The position numbers were made by a program, and so were the translations under genes. The notes under the pieces are model-generated. The model made no database searches. It was given only the letters and a program-made list of their open reading frames with translations, and was not told the origin of the DNA. From the NCBI RefSeq assembly GCF_008329905.1, contig NZ_CP032155.1:5704001-5768000 (forward strand): a stretch of DNA of 64,000 nt, in the 5' to 3' direction. The stretch comes from Mycobacterium sp. ELW1. GTDB taxonomy: Bacteria > Actinomycetota > Actinomycetes > Mycobacteriales > Mycobacteriaceae. Shown one piece after another: positions 8,508-17,315 of the stretch; the stretch's first letter is position 1; each line of letters opens with the position of its first letter.

Positions 8508-9302
8508 CTAGGGCGCTCCCCCATCGGCGAAGATGGTCTGCCCGGTGACGAAGGCGGCGATGTCAGAGAGCAGGAAGGCGATCAGCGCACCCATCTCCTC
8601 AGGCTGCCCGGGCCGGGCGAGCGCGGCGTCGAAACCGAAGTCCTCCACCAGCGCGCGCTCCAAGGCCTCCTCGTAGGGGTAACCCTTGCTCTCCGCGATA
8701 TATCCGCGAATGGCATGCAGTGCATCGGTTTCCACCGCACCCGGCGCGATACTGTTCGCGCGGATGCCGGAGTGGCCGTGGGTCCGCGCGATGCCACGGG
8801 TGAACGTGGCCACCGCCGCCTTCAGGCTGGCATAGGGCAGCCGTGGTTCATGCGGCGCGCGTGACGAGTACGCCGAGGTGGTCACGATGGCGCCGCCGTT
8901 CACCGCCAGGTGCGGGAGCGCCGCCTGCACGCTACGGGTCGTCGCCAGTAGGACGTCGTGAAACGCTGCGTCCCACGCCTCGTCGTTGGAGTCGATCGGC
9001 ATCATTCCCGCAGTGCCCATGGTGATCGCGATGCCATCGAGTCTGCCGAGGAGCTTGACCGCTTCGTCGACGGCCGAGACAGCCTGACCCGGCTGACTCA
9101 CGTCGTAGACTAGTCCGTAGGCCGAGCCATCGCCCGTCTCGACGAGTTGTTCGGTCGCGTCCTTGGCTCGGGCCTCATCGCGGCCGACGACCACGACCGA
9201 GCCTCCCTCGCCGGCCACCGCCGTCGCAGCCGCCAACCCCATGCCGGCCGTTCCGCCGACGACGATGTAAGCCTTGCCCGCCATCTGAAGATCCACAGTC
9301 AC
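8508..9302 (-). CDS. SDR family oxidoreductase
   Basis: A 264-residue short-chain dehydrogenase with cofactor motif VGGTAGMG, the pair YASLK as catalytic Tyr/Lys, and a typical FADGGAP end. GTG 9302 is the first start. A second in-frame GTG at 9296 is better spaced from GAGAGG and may be the true one. The stop lies in the target duplication of the adjacent IS element but was part of the original target. It is the last gene of a minus-strand operon (ALDH, CoA-transferase, VOC, SDR), four bases after the VOC stop. The substrate is probably an alcohol or 3-hydroxyacyl intermediate of that route; this is inference. Confidence 0.88.
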   Translation of the reverse strand: MTVDLQMAGKAYIVVGGTAGMGLAAATAVAGEGGSVVVVGRDEARAKDATEQLVETGDGSAYGLVYDVSQPGQAVSAVDEAVKLLGRLDGIAITMGTAGMMPIDSNDEAWDAAFHDVLLATTRSVQAALPHLAVNGGAIVTTSAYSSRAPHEPRLPYASLKAAVATFTRGIARTHGHSGIRANSIAPGAVETDALHAIRGYIAESKGYPYEEALERALVEDFGFDAALARPGQPEEMGALIAFLLSDIAAFVTGQTIFADGGAP

Positions 9303-9306
9303 CCTC

Positions 9307-10251
9307 TCATCGAGTGAAGAAGCTCAATGGACGCTCGACGTATTCGAACACCACACCCTCGGGTGAGCGCAAAAAGGCGATGTACAGGCCGTCGATCTTG
9401 GTGCCGGGCAGCGGACACCACACGGGATCCCCGATCTGCTCAACAGAATTCGGCACATGCCTCAGCGCGTCGTGCACGTCCTCCACCCGCAACGCGCACC
9501 GGTAGAGGCCCTGCCGGTTGCCGCCCCACGGCACCGGAGCGGCTACGGTGTCGGGGTGTTCGACCACCACCAGTGTGAACTGGTGTCCGTCCTCGGCCAA
9601 CGCGTAACGCGCAACCACACAGCCGGTTTCGCCGGAGCCGACCGGGCTCAGCTGCGATCCTGCGACCAACTGCGCCTTCGGCGCGGCCACCTCCTCGAAT
9701 CCGATCGCGGTGAGGAACGCCCCGGTGGCGGCGGCATCGATCGCGGCGATCCGGATGCCCTCGAACAGTGCCCCCTTGGACGCGTCGGCGTCCGCGGGCA
9801 GCGCCGTCAACTCGATGACGACGCCGTCGGGATCGATGGCGAGAACCGACGTGCCGCCGCCGATCAAGCCGTCGACCGGATCACCCACCGTCAGGCCCGC
9901 CGCGCGCAGCGCACTCGCCGCGTGCTCGACGTCGGCGACCGCCAACTGCAGCGCCCGGATGCCCGGGCGTACGGGATCGAAACTCGGGTCGCGACTGAGC
10001 TCGGGCGTGTGGTACTCGATGGCCTCGAGTGCGCAGCCGCCGCGACCACCGCGGGCATCGTAGAGAAATGCAGTGGCGCAGAATGTTTCGTCGTCGAGGC
10101 CCAGAATCGAGCCGTCGGTGGCCACCGTCGGATCGGTGCGCATCTTCGCCTTGAGGCCCAGCACCTCACCATAGATGCGCTCGGTGGCGTCCAGAGACTC
10201 GCAGTTGAGGTTGACGTGCAGAAAGCGCCGCGCGAGTTCCTCAGCTGCCAC
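9307..10251 (-). CDS. VOC (glyoxalase/dioxygenase-fold) family protein, two modules
   Basis: A 314-residue protein made of two vicinal-oxygen-chelate modules. The first opens RRFLHVNLNCESLDATERIYGEVLGL and the second follows GALFEGIRIAAIDAAATGAFLTAIG. It ends with an extradiol-type segment (GLYIAFLRSPEGVVFEYVERP). VOC proteins include glyoxalases, extradiol dioxygenases and methylmalonyl-CoA epimerases. The metal set is not clear enough to choose among them. It starts at GTG 10251, sharing one base with the stop of the CoA-transferase (TAGTG), and the SDR follows directly, so it is a co-translated middle gene of the ALDH operon. Confidence 0.8.
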   Translation of the reverse strand: MAAEELARRFLHVNLNCESLDATERIYGEVLGLKAKMRTDPTVATDGSILGLDDETFCATAFLYDARGGRGGCALEAIEYHTPELSRDPSFDPVRPGIRALQLAVADVEHAASALRAAGLTVGDPVDGLIGGGTSVLAIDPDGVVIELTALPADADASKGALFEGIRIAAIDAAATGAFLTAIGFEEVAAPKAQLVAGSQLSPVGSGETGCVVARYALAEDGHQFTLVVVEHPDTVAAPVPWGGNRQGLYRCALRVEDVHDALRHVPNSVEQIGDPVWCPLPGTKIDGLYIAFLRSPEGVVFEYVERPLSFFTR

Positions 10252-11462
10252 TACAGAACGACCGAGTCGATCTTGAACTGGATGATCTCGTCCTCGCTGA
10301 AGCCGAGCTCGGCCAGCAGCGCGTCGGTGTGTTCACCGTGCTCGGGGGCCCGCTCGAGGTCCAGTGGCGTTTCGTCGTACTGCACGGGGCTGGCAGCCAG
10401 GGCGAACTCGGTGCCGCCGGCGTTGGTCGCACGCGGCAGGTAGCCGTTGGCGATGGCCTGCGGGTCGCTGTGCACTTCGTGAGCGGTGTGCATGACGTCC
10501 CACACACCCTCGAAACCGGCGAAGGCCTTCTCCCAGTGGGCCAGGTCCTCAGCCTCGAAGGCGGACCGCAACTGGGCGATGCACTCGTTCCGGTTGGCGA
10601 ACCGTACTGGCGCAGAGGCGAACCGCTCGTCGTCGATCAGGTCAGGACGGCCAAGGCGGGTACAGAAATCCGACCAGAACCGGTCCGCTTGCAACAGCAC
10701 GAATGCGATGAACCGGTTGTCACGGGTCTTGTAGATGCTGGCCACCGGATTGGGCATCTCGTCGAGGTTGAACTTCGGGATGTCTTGACCGGTCACACCT
10801 GACCCGACGATGTCGGGACCAAGCTGCCAGATGGCGGCGTTGAGCAGCGAGACGTCGACAACCGACGGTTCGCCGGTGCGCTCCCGTTTCACCAGGGCCG
10901 CGGCGATGCCACCCGCAATGGCCAGACCGCCGTAGGAGTCACCGAACGCGGGCCGCTGAATGGGCGGATACGTGCCATCGCCTGCCGAGTAGGCATCACC
11001 GATGCCGCCGCGGGCCCAGTACGCGGCGAGGTCGAAACCGCCCTGTGCCGCGAGGTCCCCCTTGGTGCCGTAGCCGTGGCCTCGGGCATAGATGATCTTG
11101 GGGTTGCGAGCCCGCACCTGGTCGACGTCGATACCCATGCGCTTGCGGGAGTCGGGCAGCAGGTTGGTCACGAACACGTCGGCAGTCTCGATCAACTTCA
11201 TCAGCAGCTCGAGGCCCTCGGGGCTGGAGGTGTCCAGTCCGATGCTGCGCTTGCCCCGGTTGGGCTGTTCGACGAAATGGTTCACTCCGCCTGCGCCGGT
11301 GACGATTCCGGAGCTGATCAATCCACGCTGCGGATCACCTGTTTCGGGATGCTCCACCTTGATGACATCGGCGCCCCAGTCGGCAAGCACCGCACCCGCC
11401 GCAGGCACGAACGTCCACGCCGCGAGTTCGATTACCCGGATGCCGTTCAGGATGTCGCTCAC
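10251..11462 (-). CDS. CaiB/BaiF family (class III) CoA-transferase
   Basis: A 403-residue family III CoA-transferase, which moves CoA from one acid to another through an aspartyl-CoA anhydride. The N-terminus GIRVIELAAWTFVPAAGAVLADWGADVIKVEHP is the family signature, and the catalytic Asp is the one in GEPSVVDVSLL. GTG 11462 is chosen because it forms a GTGA overlap with the aldehyde dehydrogenase stop and begins the conserved domain; the frame is open 207 codons further upstream, inside the dehydrogenase gene. A paralogue lies at 46047 between the mce loci. Position between an aldehyde dehydrogenase and a VOC protein suggests activation of the acid made by the former. Confidence 0.92.
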   Translation of the reverse strand: MSDILNGIRVIELAAWTFVPAAGAVLADWGADVIKVEHPETGDPQRGLISSGIVTGAGGVNHFVEQPNRGKRSIGLDTSSPEGLELLMKLIETADVFVTNLLPDSRKRMGIDVDQVRARNPKIIYARGHGYGTKGDLAAQGGFDLAAYWARGGIGDAYSAGDGTYPPIQRPAFGDSYGGLAIAGGIAAALVKRERTGEPSVVDVSLLNAAIWQLGPDIVGSGVTGQDIPKFNLDEMPNPVASIYKTRDNRFIAFVLLQADRFWSDFCTRLGRPDLIDDERFASAPVRFANRNECIAQLRSAFEAEDLAHWEKAFAGFEGVWDVMHTAHEVHSDPQAIANGYLPRATNAGGTEFALAASPVQYDETPLDLERAPEHGEHTDALLAELGFSEDEIIQFKIDSVVL

Positions 11463-12952
11463 AGGGGGTATCCGATCGTCTTGGTCTGGAGGTGCTGTTC
11501 GAAGCCCTCGATGCCGTTCTGGCGGCCGATGCCGCTCATCTTGTAACCACCGAATGGTGCGTCGGCGCCGTAGTACATTCCGCTGTTGATCATCAGCGAG
11601 CCGGTGCGGATGCGACGGGCCACGGCCATCGCCCGCTCGTTGGAGCCCATGATCCCGCCGGCCAGGCCGTAGGTGGAGTTGTTCGCCATTTCGACCGCAC
11701 CGTCGTCGCCGCCGTCGTATGGCGTGATGGACAGTACCGGACCGAAGACCTCCTCCTGGAAAATCGTGTGGTCGGGCGCGACATCGGCCACCACCGTCGG
11801 GGCGACGAAGTAACCACGGTCCAGGCCGTCGGGCACGCCGCCACCCGCGGTGATGCGCCCACCATCGGCCTTGGCGCGTTCGATGTAGCCCAAGACGCGG
11901 TCGCGCTGCTTGGCCGAGACAAGTGGGCCGCAGAAGGTATTCGGATCGGCTGGGTCCCCCACGGTCAGCGCGCCGAACGTCGCCGAGGCGACCTCGACCG
12001 CCTGATCGTAATGGGAGCGCGGCACCAGCATTCGGGTCGCCAGCGCGCACCCTTGTCCCGAATGCATCAGTGCGCCAATACATCCGGGCAACGCGACGTC
12101 CATATCGGCGTCGTCGAGCACAAGATATGCCGACTTCCCACCGAGTTCGAGCATATTGCGCTTCATGGTGTCGGCGGACAGTCGCTGGATCAGCTTGCCG
12201 ACTGCCGTGGAACCGGTGAAGGACACCATGTCAATTCGCGGATCGGTGGCGAGAACCTGGGCGATGTCGTTGTCCGAAGCCGGCACGATGTTCACGACGC
12301 CGGCTGGGATATCGGTCTTCTCGGCGATGATCCGGCCCCAACGCAGGGCGGTCCAGGGAGTTTCGACGGCCGGCTTGAGCACCATGGTGTTGCCGGTAGC
12401 CAGGATCTGGCCCATTTTGTTGCTGATGATCTCGAACGGGAAGTTCCACGGCGTGATGGCACCCACCACGCCCATCGGTTCCTTCACCACCACCCGGTTG
12501 TAGGGCACACCCATCTTGGCGTCCTGGTCCAGCATCCGCTCCCAACCGAAGGTCGAGATCAGCTCTGCCGGGTACCGAATGGCGTCGGCTAGCGGCCATT
12601 CCATCTGAGCGATGAACGTCATTCCCACTGTCGCGCCCACCTCCGCGATCAGCTCGGCGCGGATGTCTTCCTTCTCCTCCTGCAGGGCCTCGTGCAGCTG
12701 GAGAAGGCACCGCTTGCGAAACTCGCGGTTGGTCGACCAGTCGGTGGTGTCGAACGCTCTCCGCGCGGCGGCGATGGCCTCTTCAATGTCCGCGGCGCTG
12801 GCGTCGGTGGCGACGCCGAGCAGTTCCTCGTTGGCTGGATTGACGTTGTCGACGGTCTTGCCGGTCGACGAATCCCGCAACTGCCCGTCGATGAATAGCC
12901 TGGTCTCTGGGTTGAAGCTGACAGTGGCGGCGGCGATGGATGATGCCGTCAT
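11459..12952 (-). CDS. Aldehyde dehydrogenase (NAD(P)-dependent)
   Basis: A 497-residue aldehyde dehydrogenase oxidising an aldehyde to the acid. Visible are the oxyanion Asn in TPWNFPFEI, the cofactor loop FTGSTAVGK, the general-base Glu in LELGGKSA, the catalytic Cys in SGQGCALATR, and EEVFGPVLSI near the end. Length is typical. It is the first gene of a four-gene minus-strand operon (this gene, CoA-transferase, VOC, SDR), with GTGA overlap to the next gene. The promoter is shared with the divergent dehydrogenase operon starting at 13070 and contains a copy of the window's recurrent operator-like motif. Confidence 0.95.
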   Translation of the reverse strand: MTASSIAAATVSFNPETRLFIDGQLRDSSTGKTVDNVNPANEELLGVATDASAADIEEAIAAARRAFDTTDWSTNREFRKRCLLQLHEALQEEKEDIRAELIAEVGATVGMTFIAQMEWPLADAIRYPAELISTFGWERMLDQDAKMGVPYNRVVVKEPMGVVGAITPWNFPFEIISNKMGQILATGNTMVLKPAVETPWTALRWGRIIAEKTDIPAGVVNIVPASDNDIAQVLATDPRIDMVSFTGSTAVGKLIQRLSADTMKRNMLELGGKSAYLVLDDADMDVALPGCIGALMHSGQGCALATRMLVPRSHYDQAVEVASATFGALTVGDPADPNTFCGPLVSAKQRDRVLGYIERAKADGGRITAGGGVPDGLDRGYFVAPTVVADVAPDHTIFQEEVFGPVLSITPYDGGDDGAVEMANNSTYGLAGGIMGSNERAMAVARRIRTGSLMINSGMYYGADAPFGGYKMSGIGRQNGIEGFEQHLQTKTIGYPL

Positions 12953-13005
12953 TGGCGATCCCTCTCACTTAGGTGTGGGCGTCAGCTAGTGTACCGTCTT
13001 ATAGA

Positions 13006-13022
13006 TAACTGTTTAGCTGATT
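13006..13022. promoter_or_regulatory. Putative operator (motif member b) in divergent promoter
   Basis: TAACTGTTTAGCTGATT matches the copy at 42296-42312 in 13 of 17 positions. It is the AT-rich centre of the 117-bp gap between the divergent ALDH and acyl-CoA dehydrogenase operons, so a bound protein could control both. Confidence 0.5.
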
Positions 13023-13069
13023 CGGTTCGATAGTCAACCGAGTCCACACTTCCGTGGAGGGGGAACCGG

Positions 13070-14278
13070 TTGTCCGCCCCAATCGACAGCGCAGTGGCTA
13101 GCCCGCGACAAGCCGACTTCGTCGCGCAGGTGTCGCTGTACCGCCGCGCGTTTCGGCATTGGCTCCACGATCTGGGCTGGGCCGAGCAATGGCGTTCCGC
13201 GCACTTCGACAACGCCGAAGACGAACTCGCCTACCACGCCGAAATCCTTTCCAGGATGCACGAGGCCGGATGGAATCGGTACGGCTGGCCCGAGGCGGCC
13301 GGCGGATTCGGCGGCTCCGAACTTCACCGCGCGGCGTATTTCGAGGAGTTGGCCGCCGCGATGTTGCCCGTTCCGGAGCAGCACTGGACCCTCGAAGTCA
13401 TCGGGCCTGCAGTGCATCGCTACGCCCCTCACCTGGCTGCCGAGCACCTGCCGGGTTACCTGCGAGGCACGGAATGGTGGGGGCAGTGCTTCTCCGAGCC
13501 GGAGTCAGGCAGCGACCTGGCCGGCCTCCGGTGTCGCGCCACCGACGACGGCACAGGCGGATTCATCCTCAACGGGCAGAAGATCTGGACCAGCCAGGGT
13601 CCGACCGCGACGCGGTTCCTGCTGTTGGCGCGCACCGGGTCAGCCGAGAGCCGGCACCGCGGGCTAAGCACGTTCTTGGTCGACGCCGACACTCCCGGCG
13701 TCACAGTCCGGCCGATCACACTGGCCAGCGGGCGGCGTGAACTTGCCGAGGTGTACTTCGACGATGTCCGGGTTCCTCGCGAGCGACTGATCGGCGACGT
13801 CGACGGCGGCTGGGCCGTGGTCATGTACCTCATGCAATACGAACGCGGCATGTACGGCTACGCGGTGACGACAACCGCCTTGACCGAACTCGGCAGGCTA
13901 CGGGCCGCAATGGCCACCTACGGCGCGTCACCGGCACAGCGTGAGCGCTTCGCTCAGATCTATGTCGCCGTGGCGGCTGCGCAGGCCCGCGGAGCGACAA
14001 CGGTGCGCGCACTGGCCGAGGGCCGCGCGGTGGGCCCGGAGAGCAGCGTCGACAAGCTGTTGTTCGCCAAGGCCGAAAAGGACATCAACGACTTCATCCT
14101 CGATGTCCGCCGCGAATGGATGATCAGCGGTGTGGGAGCGCACGACGCCAAGGAACTCGATGCGGCCCGCGCGAAGTGGTGGTACACCCGGGCCGCGACG
14201 ATTATGGGCGGAAGCGCAGAGGTCCAGCGCGGCATCATCGCCGACCATATTCTGGGACTCCCGAAGGAGAAGCGGTGA
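13070..14278 (+). CDS. Acyl-CoA dehydrogenase, subunit with FAD motif (pair 2)
   Basis: A 402-residue acyl-CoA dehydrogenase with FSEPESGSDLAG and GQKIWTSQG in the middle domain and MGGSAEVQRGIIADHILGLP at the C-terminus. The TTG start at 13070 has GGAGGGGG 7 bp upstream and is the only good initiation site. It overlaps the following short dehydrogenase by GTGA; that partner lacks the C-terminal motif, as in the other two pairs of this window, so a heteromeric enzyme is inferred. First gene of a plus-strand operon with two more dehydrogenases, its promoter facing that of the ALDH operon. Confidence 0.9.
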   Translation: MSAPIDSAVASPRQADFVAQVSLYRRAFRHWLHDLGWAEQWRSAHFDNAEDELAYHAEILSRMHEAGWNRYGWPEAAGGFGGSELHRAAYFEELAAAMLPVPEQHWTLEVIGPAVHRYAPHLAAEHLPGYLRGTEWWGQCFSEPESGSDLAGLRCRATDDGTGGFILNGQKIWTSQGPTATRFLLLARTGSAESRHRGLSTFLVDADTPGVTVRPITLASGRRELAEVYFDDVRVPRERLIGDVDGGWAVVMYLMQYERGMYGYAVTTTALTELGRLRAAMATYGASPAQRERFAQIYVAVAAAQARGATTVRALAEGRAVGPESSVDKLLFAKAEKDINDFILDVRREWMISGVGAHDAKELDAARAKWWYTRAATIMGGSAEVQRGIIADHILGLPKEKR

Positions 14279-15306
14279 CCGGGCAGGCGACCGACGAGTC
14301 GTGGCCGATGATCGAGGAAGCCGTCTTCCGGCTGTTCGACGACCTGGCCGCCACGAAGCGCGACGAGCACACGTCAATCGGACCTCAGCTGGAAGATCTG
14401 GGATGGTCCGACATCGAGGGGGAGTATCCAATTCAAGCTTGCGAGTTGCTGTTTCGGGCCGAAGGTCGGTCGCTGGCCCAGACCGACTGCCTCACCAAGG
14501 TCATGCTGGCGGAGCTGGCGCCCCTGCTGGACGGACCTGTCGAAGGCCTCGTGCTGCCCGGCATCGCCGACGGCTACACCCCTGGTTCCGATGGTCGAGG
14601 CGTCAACGGAATCCTGCTCGGACCGCTGCCCGGTAAGGGTCGACTGGTCGTTCCGGTACCGGCTGCCGACGGCGCGGTGTCCATCGGGATCGTCGACGTC
14701 GATGGGCTCGACGGTGAACGACTGGACACCTTCGACTCGTCGGCACATTGGACACGGGTCAGCGGGTCGATGGCAGTCGAGCGCGTGGACGCCGCCACGG
14801 AGTGGCACCGCGCCGTCGTTGCGGCGCACCGGGCGCTGGCAACCGAGCTCATCGCACTGGCCGACCAAGCCCTGCGCATCGCGGTCGAACAGGTCAGCGT
14901 CCGCATGCAATTCGGTTCACCCATCGGTTCGTTCCAGTCGCCTCGGCACCTGCTCGCCGACGCATCGGCGGGCCTGGAAGGCGCGCGCGCACTGGTTGAC
15001 GAATGCTGGCTTTCCACAACACATTCCGGCGTCGGTTCGCTCCCGCCGGCCGGCGGTGAACTCACCGCGCTCACCGCCAAGGCTGCCGCGGGCCGAGCCC
15101 ACCGGGCCGTGTCCGATGCCGCCATACAAGTATGTGGCGCAATCGGCCTGACCATCGAGCACGACCTGCATCGTTATGTGACCCGCGGCTTTCAGATCGA
15201 CGCGTTGTGCGGGTCTTACCAACGACTCGAGGCGCTGCTCGCAGACCGCCTCTTCACCGACTATTCCCCTGGCGAGGCGCTTCCCGCGCTGGTCGCCCTG
15301 GGCTGA
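14275..15306 (+). CDS. Acyl-CoA dehydrogenase, degenerate partner subunit (pair 2)
   Basis: A 343-residue, shortened acyl-CoA dehydrogenase. The last third is recognisable (VRMQFGSPIGSFQSPRHLLAD, then QVCGAIGLTIEHDLHRY). The middle-domain FSEP motif is absent, and the terminal loop reads GFQIDALCGSYQRLEAL instead of GGT-EIQR. GTG 14275 is fixed by the GTGA overlap with the upstream gene. The combination of one full and one degenerate chain is the arrangement of the ChsE-type hetero-oligomers, where each chain supplies part of the active site. Alone it is unlikely to be active. Confidence 0.85.
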   Translation: MTGQATDESWPMIEEAVFRLFDDLAATKRDEHTSIGPQLEDLGWSDIEGEYPIQACELLFRAEGRSLAQTDCLTKVMLAELAPLLDGPVEGLVLPGIADGYTPGSDGRGVNGILLGPLPGKGRLVVPVPAADGAVSIGIVDVDGLDGERLDTFDSSAHWTRVSGSMAVERVDAATEWHRAVVAAHRALATELIALADQALRIAVEQVSVRMQFGSPIGSFQSPRHLLADASAGLEGARALVDECWLSTTHSGVGSLPPAGGELTALTAKAAAGRAHRAVSDAAIQVCGAIGLTIEHDLHRYVTRGFQIDALCGSYQRLEALLADRLFTDYSPGEALPALVALG

Positions 15307-15321
15307 CGAGGGTAGGAATCC

Positions 15322-16464
15322 ATGCGCCGCAACATTTTCGAAGAGGTACACGACGACTTCCGGGCCACCGCACGTAAGTTCTTCGAGCGCGAATGCGTGC
15401 CGAACGTCGAGAAGTGGGAACGCGACGGGAAAGTCAGCCGCGAGGCCTGGCTGGCTGCCGGCGAGCACGGCCTGATCGGCTGGGAATTCGACGAGAAGTA
15501 CGGCGGCCTCGGCGTCAAAGACTTCAGGTTCAACCAGATCATCTCCGAGGAGATGTTCTTGACCGGCTCGGTCGGCATCGGCCTCGGCGTGCAGAACGAC
15601 ATCCTGATGCCCTACCTGCAGAACCTCACCACCGATGAGCAGAAGGAACGCTGGCTGCCCGGCTTCGTCAGAGGTGAACTGATCGGCTCGATCGCGATGT
15701 CGGAACCCGCCGCCGGCTCCGACCTCGGCGGCATCAAGACAACGGCGCGCGACGCGGGTGACCACTGGGTCGTCAATGGCCAGAAAACCTTCATCAGCAA
15801 CGGGCTCCTGTCGAAACTCGTACTGACCGCCGTCAAAACCGACCCGTCGGAGCGGCACAAGGGCATCAGCCTGCTGATGATCGAGGACGGCATGGAGGGA
15901 TTCACCCGCGGTCGCAAGCTGGACAAGATCGGCCAGTACTCCGCGGATACCGCCGAGCTGTTCTTCGAGGACGTCAAGGTGCCCAAGGAAAACCTGGTCG
16001 GCGAGCTCAACCGTGGTTTCTACCATCTGGTGTCCAACCTGCCCAGCGAACGCGTCGGCGTGGCCTGCTACGCACTGCCCGCCGCCCGCCGTGCGCTGGA
16101 CCTGACGAAGGCCTACGCGCTCGAGCGCACGGCCTTCGGGCAGCCGATTGGAAAATTCCAGGTCAATCGACATTTCCTCGCCGAGATGCAGACCAAACTC
16201 GATGCCGCCCAAACGTATCTGGATCAGTGCGTCTTGTCGGTCAACGACGGAACGTTGAGCGACCAGGATGCCGCTGGTCTGAAGTGGTGGACTTCGGAAG
16301 TGCAGTGGGAGATCATCGACCGCTGTCTGCAGCTGTACGGCGGCTACGGCTACATCAACGAATACGAAGTGGCCCGGCTCTGGCGCGACTCCCGGGTTCA
16401 GCGGCTCTACGCCGGCACCACCGAGATCATGAAGGACCTCATGGGCCGGGCGATGGGGTACTAG
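15322..16464 (+). CDS. Acyl-CoA dehydrogenase (single, homo-oligomeric type)
   Basis: A 380-residue complete acyl-CoA dehydrogenase with MSEPAAGSDLGG, NGQKTFISNG and RVQRLYAGTTEIMKDLMGR. Unlike its two upstream neighbours it has every standard motif in one chain. The position that is Glu in medium-chain enzymes (YEGT) is Ala here (YAGT). In the long-chain/isovaleryl class the base sits elsewhere; a Glu is available in ALERTAFGQP. It starts 15 bp after the preceding stop with GGGTAGG-type spacing, so it is in the same operon. The GntR regulator gene follows after about 110 bp with its own control site. Confidence 0.93.
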   Translation: MRRNIFEEVHDDFRATARKFFERECVPNVEKWERDGKVSREAWLAAGEHGLIGWEFDEKYGGLGVKDFRFNQIISEEMFLTGSVGIGLGVQNDILMPYLQNLTTDEQKERWLPGFVRGELIGSIAMSEPAAGSDLGGIKTTARDAGDHWVVNGQKTFISNGLLSKLVLTAVKTDPSERHKGISLLMIEDGMEGFTRGRKLDKIGQYSADTAELFFEDVKVPKENLVGELNRGFYHLVSNLPSERVGVACYALPAARRALDLTKAYALERTAFGQPIGKFQVNRHFLAEMQTKLDAAQTYLDQCVLSVNDGTLSDQDAAGLKWWTSEVQWEIIDRCLQLYGGYGYINEYEVARLWRDSRVQRLYAGTTEIMKDLMGRAMGY

Positions 16465-16529
16465 GGATGACGTTGGTCACTGACGGTCGCAGATCCCCAG
16501 TTCCGAGGCGGAATTCGGCTAATCTGGCA

Positions 16530-16546
16530 AAATAGTTATTTGATTC
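16530..16546. promoter_or_regulatory. Putative operator (motif member c) in front of the GntR gene
   Basis: AAATAGTTATTTGATTC lies 28 bp before the GntR start. It shares AAATAGTT and the terminal GATTC with the copy at 26606-26622. Such a site in front of a regulator gene is what autoregulation would look like. Confidence 0.55.
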
Positions 16547-16574
16547 GCGCGTTGCATAAGCGGTGGAGGTTGTA

Positions 16575-17315
16575 ATGGAGGTCACCAGTCTTCGCGAGCC
16601 GAAGATGGCCGATCGGGTGGCCACCGTGCTGCGCCGGATGTTCATTCGTGGCGAGATCACCGAGGGCACGATGCTGCCCCCGGAGTCCGAGCTGATGGAA
16701 CGGTTCGGGGTGTCACGTCCGACGCTGCGCGAAGCGTTCCGGGTTCTCGAATCCGAGTCGTTGATCCAAGTCCAGCGCGGCGTCCGCGGTGGCGCGCGGG
16801 TAACCCGACCCCAGCGTGAGACGCTGGCCCGCTACGCCGGCCTCATCCTCGAGTACGAGGGAGTGCGGGTGAAAGACGTCTACGACGCACGGGTGATCCT
16901 CGAGGTTCCGATGGTCGAGCAACTGGCCAAAGACCGCAATCCCAAGGCGCTCGCCGAGCTCGAAGAAATCGTCGAACGCGAATCGCAGTTGCAGCCCGGT
17001 AGCGACGCCGTCGATCAACTCACCGACTTCCACGCGGCGATTGCGCGGTTGTCCGGCAATAGCACCCTGCAAATCGTCAGCGACATGCTGCATCACATCA
17101 TCGAGAAGGCCAACCGCTCGCTGCAGCCCACCAAGGGTGCCCGCGCCGAGCAGGCTGTCCGGCGATCGGCCAAGACCCACCGGATGGTGCTGGACATGAT
17201 CAAAGCGGGCGATGCGGAGAAGGCCGGCGAGCTGTGGAAGCGGCACCTGCAGAAGGCGGAGGAGTTCGTCCTGACCGGCGCCGAATTGTCCACCGTCGTC
17301 GACCTTCTCGAATGA
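16575..17315 (+). CDS. GntR-family transcriptional regulator, FadR (FCD) subfamily
   Basis: A 246-residue regulator. The N-terminal winged helix-turn-helix reads LPPESELMERFGVSRPTLREAFRVLESESLI (about residues 38-68), and the helical FCD ligand domain follows, ending in HRMVLDMIKAGDAEKAGELWKRHL. FCD regulators usually respond to acyl-CoA or carboxylic acids. ATG 16575 is set by GGAGG six bases before it; an in-frame start 12 bases earlier would overlap that site. It sits inside the catabolic block and overlaps the thioesterase by ATGA. My candidate operator family (AAATAGTT...) lies directly upstream, so it is the leading candidate for controlling the block; this is inference. Confidence 0.92.
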   Translation: MEVTSLREPKMADRVATVLRRMFIRGEITEGTMLPPESELMERFGVSRPTLREAFRVLESESLIQVQRGVRGGARVTRPQRETLARYAGLILEYEGVRVKDVYDARVILEVPMVEQLAKDRNPKALAELEEIVERESQLQPGSDAVDQLTDFHAAIARLSGNSTLQIVSDMLHHIIEKANRSLQPTKGARAEQAVRRSAKTHRMVLDMIKAGDAEKAGELWKRHLQKAEEFVLTGAELSTVVDLLE

